NCBI RefSeq assembly: GCF_003014675.1
Contig: NZ_PYAU01000001.1
Coordinates: forward strand, 3,720,001-3,784,000
Length of the DNA stretch: 64,000 nucleotides
Direction: 5' to 3'
From: Labedella gwakjiensis
GTDB taxonomy: Bacteria; Actinomycetota; Actinomycetes; Actinomycetales; Microbacteriaceae
A model generated the notes under the pieces. It saw only the letters and a program-made list of their open reading frames with translations. It had not been told where the DNA came from and made no database searches. This document shows positions 7,794 to 15,442 of this stretch, one piece after another. Positions within the stretch are counted from its first letter, which is position 1, and every line of letters starts with the position of its first letter. The translations under genes were made by a program, and so were the position numbers.

Positions 7794-8945
7794 TCAGCCC
7801 GCGACGACCTCGTCGCACGTGGTGAGCGAGGAGGTGTCTCCCCCCTCCCCCGTCGTCTCGAGCACCTCGAGTGCGTCGTCGAGCGTCGAGACGGCGTACA
7901 CGTCGAGTCCGTCGGGCACGTGACCGACGACTTCGTCGCAGTTCGACGCAGGAGCGAGGAACAACTCTGCGCCGGCGTTCTTCGCGCCGTACAGCTTCTG
8001 GCGGATTCCGCCGATCGGACCGACGGCCCCGGTGTCATCGATCGTGCCGGTCCCCGCGACCGTGCGCCCGTCGTTCAGCGGCCCCTCCGTGAGCTTGTCG
8101 ATGATGCCGAGCGCGAACATCATGCCGGCACTCGGACCACCCACGTTCTCGAGCTGGATCGACACGTCGAACGGGAAGTCGTAGGTGCTCGCGGCGATGA
8201 TGCCGACGGCGACGCTCGAGCTGCCGTCGTCGAGAGTCTGCTCGGCCGGCGTGACTTCGACCGTGAGCTCCTCGCCATCGCGCAGGACCTCGAACGAGAC
8301 AGGCTTCGACGCGCCGTTGTCGGCGATGATCCGGCGGAGCGTGGTGACGTCCGTCACGGCTTCGCCGTTGGCGCTCTCGATCACGTCACCGACCTCCAGG
8401 ACGCCGTCGGCCGGGGCTCCGTCCGAGAGGTCGCCGACGGTGACCTGCTGACCGATGTCGTAGCCGAGCGAGCGCAATGCGGCTGCTACCGCCGTCTGCT
8501 GGGAGTCGGTCATGAGGGTCTGGTTCTCCTCGTCGCGCTGCTCGCTCGTGACTCCCGGCGGGTACACCGAGTCGATCGGCAGGACGGCCTTGCTGGAGTC
8601 GAACCACGCCGACGCGACCTCGAACCAGGTCGGCCGCTGCTCCGGCGTTCCGACCACACTGACGGTCAGCATGTCGAGCGAGCCGTCGGTCTCGTACGTT
8701 TCGGCTCCCTCGATCTCGATCATCGGCACCTCGTCGCCGTCATCACCGGTCGGGACCGTACCCAAGGTGTCGAACACCGGCCCCGGCTGCTGCACCACGT
8801 ATGGACTGGGCGCGAGGGCGAGGACCGCGAGGAGCAGGAAGGCGACGGCGAGGGCGATCCACCCGGCCGTGTGTCCACGACGACGCGCACGACGAGGAGC
8901 GGCTTGAGCCGGGTGCACGACGAGATCGTCGTCGAAGAGAGACAC
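7794..8945 (-). CDS. YlbL-type membrane-anchored PDZ/Lon-like protease
   Basis: The 383-residue protein has a short basic cytoplasmic tail, one membrane span (about 28-46), a PDZ domain (about 167-232) and an S16 Lon-type proteolytic domain (about 245-365). The dyad is Ser272 in GGPSAGMMF and Lys317 in GGIRQK. No ATPase domain is present, so it is the ATP-independent YlbL class facing outside the membrane. The GTG at 8945 is preferred over the upstream ATG at 8999, because GAAAGGA lies 8 nt before it and the extra 18 residues look non-native. It is divergent from the zincin-like gene at 9070. Substrates are unknown; the constant UPF0182 neighbour is a candidate partner. Confidence 0.9.
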   Translation of the reverse strand: MSLFDDDLVVHPAQAAPRRARRRGHTAGWIALAVAFLLLAVLALAPSPYVVQQPGPVFDTLGTVPTGDDGDEVPMIEIEGAETYETDGSLDMLTVSVVGTPEQRPTWFEVASAWFDSSKAVLPIDSVYPPGVTSEQRDEENQTLMTDSQQTAVAAALRSLGYDIGQQVTVGDLSDGAPADGVLEVGDVIESANGEAVTDVTTLRRIIADNGASKPVSFEVLRDGEELTVEVTPAEQTLDDGSSSVAVGIIAASTYDFPFDVSIQLENVGGPSAGMMFALGIIDKLTEGPLNDGRTVAGTGTIDDTGAVGPIGGIRQKLYGAKNAGAELFLAPASNCDEVVGHVPDGLDVYAVSTLDDALEVLETTGEGGDTSSLTTCDEVVAG

Positions 8946-9069
8946 GTCAGGGGTCCTTTCCGCGGTGTTCGCGGCGGGCGGACGACCCCTGGCCCGCACC
9001 GCGACATTCCGTCAGGTTCAGCGACTAGCGTAGATGGCCCGACACGGTGCTCGCTGGAAGGTGACCGAG

Positions 9070-10497
9070 ATGGCTGAAGACGACGACAAGTCCCCAGAGG
9101 ACCAACTGCGCGAGATGCTGCAGAACCTCCTGTCCGGCCAGGGCGGAGTGGACGCGTCGAGCCTTGCCGGAGCCGCAGGCCTCCCCTCGGACCCGACGGC
9201 CGTCGCGGCCATGATGGCGCAGTTCCAGGCGGCGATGCGCAACCAGGGCGACGGCATCGACTGGAAGGTCTCGACCGACCAGGCGACACAGATCGCGACG
9301 ACAGGCACCGTCGTGACCTCGGCCGCCGACAGAACCGCGCTCGAGCAGGCTTTCCACGTCGCGTCGCTGTGGCTCGCCGACGCCACGAGCATCACCGAAC
9401 TCACGGCCGAACCCCGACTGATGTCGCGCGCCGAGTGGGTGCGCGCGAGCATGCCCGTCTGGTCCGAGCTCGCCGAGCCGGTCGCCACGAGCATCTCCGA
9501 CGCACTCACTCGTGTCCTCGAGGAGCAGGCGCCCGAGGAGATGCAGGGCATGATCGCTGGTGCCAGCAAGCTTCTCCGGGGCCTCGGCGGGACGATGTTC
9601 GCCATGCAGCTCGGCCAGGTCGTCGGCCAGCTCTCGACGGAGGTCGTCTCCGGCGGGGACGTCGGCATCCCGCTGCTCGACGACAACGTCGTGGCGATCC
9701 TGCCCCAGAACGTGCGGGCCTTCGGCGACGGTCTCGAGCTCGCCGACGACCAGGTGCAGCTCTACCTCGCGGTGCGCGAGCTCGCCCACGCCCGACTGTT
9801 CCGCCACGCGCGCTGGCTACGACTCCACCTCATCTCGTCGATCACGGAGTTCGCGCGCGGCATCCGCGTCGACACCGACCGTCTCGAGTCACTGGCCGAG
9901 AGCTTCGATCCGTCGAACCCCGAGGAGTTGCGGGCCGCGCTGGTCGACGGTTCCCTCATCCCCCCGAAGAGCGAGACACAGCTTGCGACGCTCCGGCGAC
10001 TGGAGACCACGCTCGCCCTGGTCGAAGGCTGGGTCGACGTCGTGACGAACGAGGCGACGCGACGCCTGCCCAATGCCGACGCCGTCGCCGAGACGGTCCG
10101 CCGGCGCCGCGCCACCGGCGGACCGGCCGAATCGGCCTTCGCCACGCTCGTCGGGCTCGAACTGCGACCGCGACGGCTGCGCGAGGCCGCCGCGATGTGG
10201 ACGGCCGTCACGGCAGCCGTCGGTCCCGAGCTCCGCGACTCGCTGTGGTCGCACCCCGACCTCATGCCGTCCGGTGACGACGTCGACGACCCGGCCGGCC
10301 TCATCGCCGCACTCGAGGCCCGATCGCGCGGCGAGGAACCGGAGCGGGACGAGATGGACGACGCCCTCGACGAACTGCTCCGCGGAGCGGACGCTACAGA
10401 CGGTCCGGCCGTCGACGGCCCATCGGGTGACGGCCCATCAGGAGACGACCCATCCGGCAGCGGTCCACGACGTGAGGACCCGCCTCCGAGCGTGTGA
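9070..10497 (+). CDS. Zincin-like metalloprotease of the DUF2342 / TIGR03624 type
   Basis: The protein of about 475 residues matches the actinobacterial zinc-dependent metalloprotease family once called coenzyme F420 biosynthesis-associated (DUF2342). The signature RELAHARLF followed by HARWLR is visible near residues 237-250. It stands in for HExxH and resembles the REAAHQRLF-type motif of this family, so metal ligation is plausible but non-canonical. The N-terminus is acidic and soluble. The C-terminal 50 residues are a Gly/Pro/Asp-rich tail made of imperfect GDGPSG-type repeats. The ATG at 9070 is chosen over 9034 because GGAAG lies 9 nt upstream. The E1-like gene follows in the same direction. 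Proteolytic activity of this family is not well proven. Confidence 0.85.
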   Translation: MAEDDDKSPEDQLREMLQNLLSGQGGVDASSLAGAAGLPSDPTAVAAMMAQFQAAMRNQGDGIDWKVSTDQATQIATTGTVVTSAADRTALEQAFHVASLWLADATSITELTAEPRLMSRAEWVRASMPVWSELAEPVATSISDALTRVLEEQAPEEMQGMIAGASKLLRGLGGTMFAMQLGQVVGQLSTEVVSGGDVGIPLLDDNVVAILPQNVRAFGDGLELADDQVQLYLAVRELAHARLFRHARWLRLHLISSITEFARGIRVDTDRLESLAESFDPSNPEELRAALVDGSLIPPKSETQLATLRRLETTLALVEGWVDVVTNEATRRLPNADAVAETVRRRRATGGPAESAFATLVGLELRPRRLREAAAMWTAVTAAVGPELRDSLWSHPDLMPSGDDVDDPAGLIAALEARSRGEEPERDEMDDALDELLRGADATDGPAVDGPSGDGPSGDDPSGSGPRREDPPPSV

Positions 10498-10577
10498 GCC
10501 CGGGCCGGGACCCCGCCGTTCCGTCACACTGTGGACAGCACGAGCGGGGTCCGTGACTCGTGAGCCACCATGTGCGG

Positions 10578-11435
10578 ATGATTCTGCGCATCGACCCCAC
10601 CAGAAGCCTCGTCTGGCGGACACCCACGACCCTCCAGATCGGACTCGGCGCCTCGGCCGTGGTCCTTGAGAACGTCGCAGCGCTCGACGAACGGCTCGTC
10701 TCCGCGCTGCTCGTCGGCACGACACGGGAAGCTCTCGCCGTGGTCGCGACGCAGGTCGGTGGCACGCCCACCGACGCGGCGTCTCTCATCCGACGGCTCG
10801 AACCGGCTTTCGTTCCTCCCCACGTCGTGCCGCGATCGCGTGCCCTCCGCCTGGCGATCGACGGACGCGGGGCGACCGCCGAGAAGATCGCGGAACTCGC
10901 CGCACTCGACGGGATCTCCGTGGTCGCGCACCCGGACGACGCCGACGTTGCCGTGATCGTCGGTCAGTACACGATCGCGCCGTCACGCTACGCCGTGTGG
11001 CTGGGGCGCGACATCGACCATCTCGCCGTGGTCCACGGCGACGACTCGACCGTCGTCGGCCCGTTCGTCCAGCCTGGTCGAGGCCCGTGCCTCTACTGCC
11101 GGGACCGCGCCAGGGTAGACGACGACGGAGCCTGGCCCGTCATCGCGAGCCAACTCGACGGGCGCCCATCCCCGCGGGAGACCGGCGCCACCGTCTCCGA
11201 GATCGCGGCCCTCGCCGTCCGACTCGTGGTCGCGCACGACACACGCAGCGTCGATCCCCTCGTCGACCGTGCGATGGAGATCAGCGCTGCCCCGTTCCCC
11301 GTCGTCCGCCGCTACCGCGTTCATCCCGAGTGCGGATGCCGATCTCCGCAAGGAAACGCGACGGTTCACGCGGCATCGTCGATCGTGCGCCGTACGCGGC
11401 CCACGAGACCCGCAGTCGACGACGTGCCCGCGTGA
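10578..11435 (+). CDS. E1/ThiF-like protein with CxxC...CxC zinc motif; possible RRE-like N-terminus
   Basis: About 285 residues. The first ~80 residues (ILRIDP, LVWRTPTTLQIGLG, then helices) look like the winged-helix module found in E1-like partners of TOMM cyclodehydratases. The middle is a weak Rossmann-like region with no clear GxGxxG ATP loop. The C-terminal half carries PCLYC and, at about residue 253, HPECGC, the four-Cys zinc site typical of ThiF/E1-like folds. It resembles M. tuberculosis Rv3196, which sits in the same gene neighbourhood. Function is unknown, and I see no precursor-like small gene nearby. The start is uncertain: a GTG at 10560 is also in frame. The 3' end overlaps uvrD2 by 155 bp on the opposite strand. 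Confidence 0.7.
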   Translation: MILRIDPTRSLVWRTPTTLQIGLGASAVVLENVAALDERLVSALLVGTTREALAVVATQVGGTPTDAASLIRRLEPAFVPPHVVPRSRALRLAIDGRGATAEKIAELAALDGISVVAHPDDADVAVIVGQYTIAPSRYAVWLGRDIDHLAVVHGDDSTVVGPFVQPGRGPCLYCRDRARVDDDGAWPVIASQLDGRPSPRETGATVSEIAALAVRLVVAHDTRSVDPLVDRAMEISAAPFPVVRRYRVHPECGCRSPQGNATVHAASSIVRRTRPTRPAVDDVPA

Positions 11436-13023
11436 CGCCGACGTAGAGCAGGCGGCGTTCCTCGTCGATCGCCTCGAACGACTTCGCGTAGCTGATCGGG
11501 ACGAGGCCCTCGGTGAGCCCTATGAGGAAGACGGTGTCCCATTCGAGGCCCTTCGATGCATGGAGGGTCGCGAGAGTCACCGCGTCGAGGGTCGGCTCGT
11601 GCTGAGCCGACTGTCGTTCGAGCAGCTCGTCGGTGAACTGGCGCAGGGTCGTCCCCTCCGGCGCGTCGTCGAGCAGCCCCATGATGGCGTTGAGCGATTC
11701 CCACTTGTCGCGAACGGCGCCCCGCTGCTCGGGCGCGACGTGGGTCCACCCGAGTGACCGGAGGACATCGCTAACCGATTTGAACAGGGGCTCGCCCGTG
11801 ACCGCCACCGATGCGCCGCGCAGGGCCATGATGGCCCGCTTCACCTCCGGCAGATCGAAGAAGCGGGTGGCACCCCGCACGTGGGAGCCGATGCCCCGGT
11901 CCGCGAGGGCGCGCTCGATCGCGGCCGCCTGGACGTTGACCCTGTAGAGCACCGCGATGTCCGAGGCCGGAGTGCCCGATCGCACGAGGGCCGCGATGGC
12001 GTCCGCCGTCGCGGACGCCTCGGAGGCGTCGTCACGGTGGGCCGTGACGACGGGCAGGCCGCCGTCGAACTCGCCGGGCAGGTCGTCGGCCGAGCCCGGC
12101 GACGCCGTGAGGCTGAGCGCGCCCGGTCGACCTCTCATGAGTCGGTTCGCCGTGTCCACGACGGATCGGGACGACCGGTAGTTGTGCTCGAGACGCACGA
12201 CGAGGGCGTCCTTGTGGGTGCGCTCGAAGTCGAGGAGATACGACGACGATGCTCCGGCGAAGGAGTAGATCGTCTGACTCGCATCGCCGACCACGCAGAC
12301 GTCGCGGCGGTCTCCGAGCCACAGCTCGAGAAGTCGCTGTTGCGCCGGCGAGACGTCCTGGTACTCGTCCACCACGAAGAATCGGTACTGCTCGCGCACC
12401 TGAAGAGCGACACGGGGCTCCTGCTCGAGCATCCCGGCGCACGCGAGGAGGACGTCCTCGAAGTCGAACTGGCGTCGTTCGTCCTTCAGCGCCTCGTAGG
12501 CTCGCTGCAGGTCGACGACCATGTCCAGGGTGAGGGACCCCGGCACCGGTCGACCGGCGAGCGCGTACTGGTCCAGACTGCGACCGGTGACCTTCCGCCA
12601 TTCGATCTCGGATGCCACATCCCGCAGGGTCGCCGTGTCGACGGCGATACGCGCGCGATCGGCCGCGTGCGCGAGGAGCGTCGCTTTGCTCGACACGACC
12701 TGCGGAAGCGTCCCGCCGACCGCTTGCGGCCAGAAGTAGCCGAGCTGGCTGAGGGCTGCGGCGTGGAACGTCCGAGCCGACACCCCGCCGGCACCGAGAG
12801 CGCGAAGGCGCGAACGCAGCTCGGCAGCGGCCCGGGACGTGAAGGTCAGGGCGAGGACGCGGTTCGGGGCGTAGGTGCCCGTCGCCACACCGTGAGCGAT
12901 TCGGTGCGTGATCGCCCGCGTCTTCCCCGTGCCGGCGCCGGCGAGGATGCAGACGGGACCGCGCAGCGCCTCCGCTGCACGTCGCTGCTGTTCGTCCAGT
13001 CCGTCGAGGAGATCCGGCGTCAC
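11281..13023 (-). CDS. uvrD2: UvrD2-like superfamily 1A ATP-dependent DNA helicase, short form
   Basis: The 580-residue helicase shows Walker A AGAGTGKT near residue 30, motif Ia TFTSRAAAELRSRL, motif II VVDEYQDVSPAQQ, motif III GDASQTIYSFAGA, LEHNYRSS, and motifs V/VI in TLHASKGLEWDTVFL and VGVTRARRRL. It is a 3'-5' UvrD/PcrA-type motor. M. tuberculosis UvrD2 carries a further tetracysteine and HRDC extension, which is absent here. The GTG at 13023 overlaps the nudC stop by 4 nt (GTGA), indicating translational coupling. The longer frame to 13239 only runs antisense-free through nudC and is rejected. The C-terminus overlaps the convergent E1-like gene. Confidence 0.92.
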   Translation of the reverse strand: MTPDLLDGLDEQQRRAAEALRGPVCILAGAGTGKTRAITHRIAHGVATGTYAPNRVLALTFTSRAAAELRSRLRALGAGGVSARTFHAAALSQLGYFWPQAVGGTLPQVVSSKATLLAHAADRARIAVDTATLRDVASEIEWRKVTGRSLDQYALAGRPVPGSLTLDMVVDLQRAYEALKDERRQFDFEDVLLACAGMLEQEPRVALQVREQYRFFVVDEYQDVSPAQQRLLELWLGDRRDVCVVGDASQTIYSFAGASSSYLLDFERTHKDALVVRLEHNYRSSRSVVDTANRLMRGRPGALSLTASPGSADDLPGEFDGGLPVVTAHRDDASEASATADAIAALVRSGTPASDIAVLYRVNVQAAAIERALADRGIGSHVRGATRFFDLPEVKRAIMALRGASVAVTGEPLFKSVSDVLRSLGWTHVAPEQRGAVRDKWESLNAIMGLLDDAPEGTTLRQFTDELLERQSAQHEPTLDAVTLATLHASKGLEWDTVFLIGLTEGLVPISYAKSFEAIDEERRLLYVGVTRARRRLRVSWAAYGARSTMPREPSRFLAEIGIRTRDERGSGGRRGTGQR

Positions 13024-13958
13024 TGTCTCTCGTCGCCCCGCAACCAGTCGTCGATGATCGCCCGTGCGATCGACGTGGGACCGGGGAGCGTCACGCGCGA
13101 ATCGGATGCGAGGAGCTCCTCTCGCGAGAACCACCGCACGTCGTCGAGCTCTTCCTCGTCGCGGGAGATCGCGTCCGGGTCCTGGTCCGGTGCCAACTCG
13201 GCATGGTAGCCGAGCATGAGGGAGCGGGGGAACGGCCATGGCTGGGAACCGAGGTATGTCGGAGAGGCGAGGCGCATGCCGGACTCCTCCTCGACCTCCC
13301 GCAGGACGGCGGCCTCGATGGACTCCCCCGCCTCGACGAATCCGGCGAGGAGCGAGTACCGTCCTTCCGGCCAGAGCGCGCTCGAGCCGAGCAGGATGCG
13401 GTCATCGTGCACGATTCGGACGATCACGGCGGGATCCGTCCGGGGGAAGTGGTCGACACCGCAGTTCGGGCAGGCTCGCATCCAACCGGCGTTTCGAACG
13501 ACGGTCTCCGTTCCGCAATTGGAGCAGAACCGCGACGAGCGGTGCCACGCGGCGACGGCCGCCGCTTCGGAGGCTATCCCCGCGTCCCGATCGGACAAGA
13601 GGTGGGCCATGTCCCTCGGGCTCAGCCACTGGACACCGGTTCGCTCGTCGTCGTCGCCGGCCTCGGCCGACGCGAGGAGCAGGATCGGCGTGCCGGCATC
13701 GATGTCTCCATCGTCGTCGACCGTCCGCCCGAGGTAGACCGCACTGCCCGCCTCCGCGGCATCCGCCTCCGAGACCTGCTCGAGGACGAGAGCGTTCTGC
13801 CGCACCCGCATCCGGCCGGCACCGAGACGTACGATCCTCGATCGGGGATCGGTGAGGGCCGCTGCGACGAATCCGTCGGCGGACCGCGAGAGCTGATCAC
13901 GGTCGAGGGCGGACCTCGAGAGCGGAAAATCACCCAGTGGGCGCACGGGCGGAATCAT
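13020..13958 (-). CDS. nudC: NudC NAD(H) pyrophosphatase / RNA de-NADding Nudix hydrolase
   Basis: The 312-residue enzyme has a zinc ribbon with Cys145, Cys148, Cys163 and Cys166. A full Nudix box (GFVEAGESIEAAVLREVEEE ending SGM) covers residues 206-228. The NADH-specific SQPWPFP motif is at 238-244. It hydrolyses NAD(H) to NMN(H) plus AMP and in other bacteria removes NAD caps from RNA. It starts at an ATG with GGGG 5 nt upstream, divergent from the kinase-fold gene at 14024. It is the first gene of the nudC-uvrD2 unit, with a 4-nt overlap. The same nudC-uvrD2 pairing is known to me from mycobacteria. Confidence 0.95.
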   Translation of the reverse strand: MIPPVRPLGDFPLSRSALDRDQLSRSADGFVAAALTDPRSRIVRLGAGRMRVRQNALVLEQVSEADAAEAGSAVYLGRTVDDDGDIDAGTPILLLASAEAGDDDERTGVQWLSPRDMAHLLSDRDAGIASEAAAVAAWHRSSRFCSNCGTETVVRNAGWMRACPNCGVDHFPRTDPAVIVRIVHDDRILLGSSALWPEGRYSLLAGFVEAGESIEAAVLREVEEESGMRLASPTYLGSQPWPFPRSLMLGYHAELAPDQDPDAISRDEEELDDVRWFSREELLASDSRVTLPGPTSIARAIIDDWLRGDERQ

Positions 13959-14010
13959 CGAACCCCAATCGGACAGGCGTGGCGCGGGCTCCTGGCACGG
14001 GCAGGCGACC

Positions 14011-14016
14011 TACCCT
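14011..14016 (+). promoter_or_regulatory. -10 element TACCCT for leaderless kinase-fold gene mRNA
   Basis: TACCCT is followed by 7 nt (aggaggc) and the ATG at 14024. AGGAGG is only 1 nt from the ATG, too close to act as a normal ribosome-binding site, which favours leaderless initiation. Confidence 0.5.
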
Positions 14017-14023
14017 AGGAGGC

Positions 14024-15442
14024 ATGGCCAGATCCCATCTCACTCTAGCCGCGCTCGCGACCTCGGCCGTCCCCGGCCTGACCGTCGTCGGCAGCGGTCC
14101 GCTCGGGCTCGGTGCGACGGGTGACTTCGATTCGGCCCTGCTTCGAACCGCGACAGGAGACGAGGTCGTCGTCCGCGTCCCCACTTCACAGCGCGCGGAG
14201 ACCGAACAGGCCAGGGAACTGATCGCTCTCTCGGCGCTCACGGACGGCATCCGCAGTCGGCTTCCCTTCAGCGTTCCCGTCGTCCTCGGTCAGACCCCGG
14301 CCGGCGATACCCGCGCCGTCGTGTCCTCATACATCGCGGGCTTCCAGGTGAACGCCGAGACGCTCCCTGGCGGAGACGGCGTGGCGACGTCGATCGGTGG
14401 GGCCATCGCGGCCCTGCACGCGGTTCCCGGGTCGTTCGTGGGCGATGTCGGCCTCCCTGTCCAATCGGCCGATGACTCACGCACCGAGGCGTCGAGCGTC
14501 GTGGAGCGCGCCATGGCGACACGCCTGCTGCCGGCCGCCGTCGGCACCCGCTGGACCGACGCGATCGGCGACGATGCCTTGTGGCAGTTCAACCCCACGG
14601 TCGTGAACGGGACCGCATCCGCCGAGTCCTTCGTGATCGCCGATCACGAGGTGGGCCAGATCGTCGTCGGGATGATCGGGTGGAGCGGACTCCGCCTCTC
14701 GGATCCCGCCCACGACCTCCACTGGCTCTCAGGTGCCGGAGAGGCCGCTGACAGCGTCTTCGCCGCGTACGCCGCCGCGTCGAGTCGGACACCGGACTCT
14801 CGCATCCGCGTGCGGGCGATGCTGTATGCCGAACTCGAGCTCGCACGTTGGCTTCTGCACGGCAAGGATGCCCACGACCAGTCCATCGTCGACGATGCGG
14901 TGTCGATGCTGGACGGGCTGGTCGAACACGTGCTCGGCGATGTGATGAATCCGCTGTCCCAGCAGACGGGACCCGTTCTGTCGGTGGCCGACGTGGAGAC
15001 CCTGCTGCAGCGCACGCCCCGCACGAGTTCCTCCAGCGGCGGAACAGGCATGGAGACGGATTCGTACGACCGCTCGGAGATCGAGAACGTCCTCGGAGGG
15101 CGCAGCGACGCGGATGACGACAGCGCCGATGCCGACGGACCCGGCCGCGACGACGTCGACGCGCCCGAACACGCCGTGTCGACGCCTGACGCCGAGACGG
15201 GGCCGATCGACATCCTCGACGGGTCGCTGCGGTCGACGCTCTCCGACGAGGAGCGCGCGCGGCGGGCACGAGCGAGCTCCCGGGAGACGGTGGAGTTCGA
15301 CACCGCGGCCTGGAGCGATCGCCGCACGGCGACCGGCGACGTTCATGCTGACGACATCACGGCTGTCGGTGGAGGTGACGGCCACGGTCAGGCGGATCCC
15401 ACTGCGGCTTCCCAGCGCGACCGCAGCTCCTCCTCCGAATAG
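14024..15442 (+). CDS. Aminoglycoside-phosphotransferase-fold protein, probable pseudokinase with acidic tail
   Basis: The 472-residue protein has an APH/COG3173-like domain (about 1-320), recognised by a glycine-rich start, RTATGDEVVVRVP, a GGAIAALHAVPG helix and a C-lobe ending SDPAHDLHWL. Where active members have HGD (catalytic Asp) it reads Asn195-Gly196-Thr197 in TVVNGTASAES. Where they have IDW (metal Asp) it reads Ile218-Gly219-Trp220. Both catalytic positions are therefore lost. Residues from about 335 are a Ser/Asp/Glu-rich, disordered-looking tail containing DETGPIDILDGSL-like acidic runs. In M. tuberculosis the corresponding slot between nudC and adnB holds a putative ion channel gene (from memory). 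The stop overlaps adnB by 55 bp on the opposite strand. A drug-resistance role is not supported. Confidence 0.75.
   Translation: MARSHLTLAALATSAVPGLTVVGSGPLGLGATGDFDSALLRTATGDEVVVRVPTSQRAETEQARELIALSALTDGIRSRLPFSVPVVLGQTPAGDTRAVVSSYIAGFQVNAETLPGGDGVATSIGGAIAALHAVPGSFVGDVGLPVQSADDSRTEASSVVERAMATRLLPAAVGTRWTDAIGDDALWQFNPTVVNGTASAESFVIADHEVGQIVVGMIGWSGLRLSDPAHDLHWLSGAGEAADSVFAAYAAASSRTPDSRIRVRAMLYAELELARWLLHGKDAHDQSIVDDAVSMLDGLVEHVLGDVMNPLSQQTGPVLSVADVETLLQRTPRTSSSSGGTGMETDSYDRSEIENVLGGRSDADDDSADADGPGRDDVDAPEHAVSTPDAETGPIDILDGSLRSTLSDEERARRARASSRETVEFDTAAWSDRRTATGDVHADDITAVGGGDGHGQADPTAASQRDRSSSSE

Noticed and set aside
10405-10465. Tandem repeat-like DNA near the end of the zincin-like gene
   Set aside because: Imperfect copies of a GDGPSG-coding unit in a disordered coding tail; not a mobile or regulatory repeat.
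13024-13239. 72-residue N-terminal extension of UvrD2 to 13239
   Set aside because: It overlaps nudC in another frame and is Arg-rich shadow; the GTG at 13023 overlaps the nudC stop by 4 nt in the usual coupling pattern.
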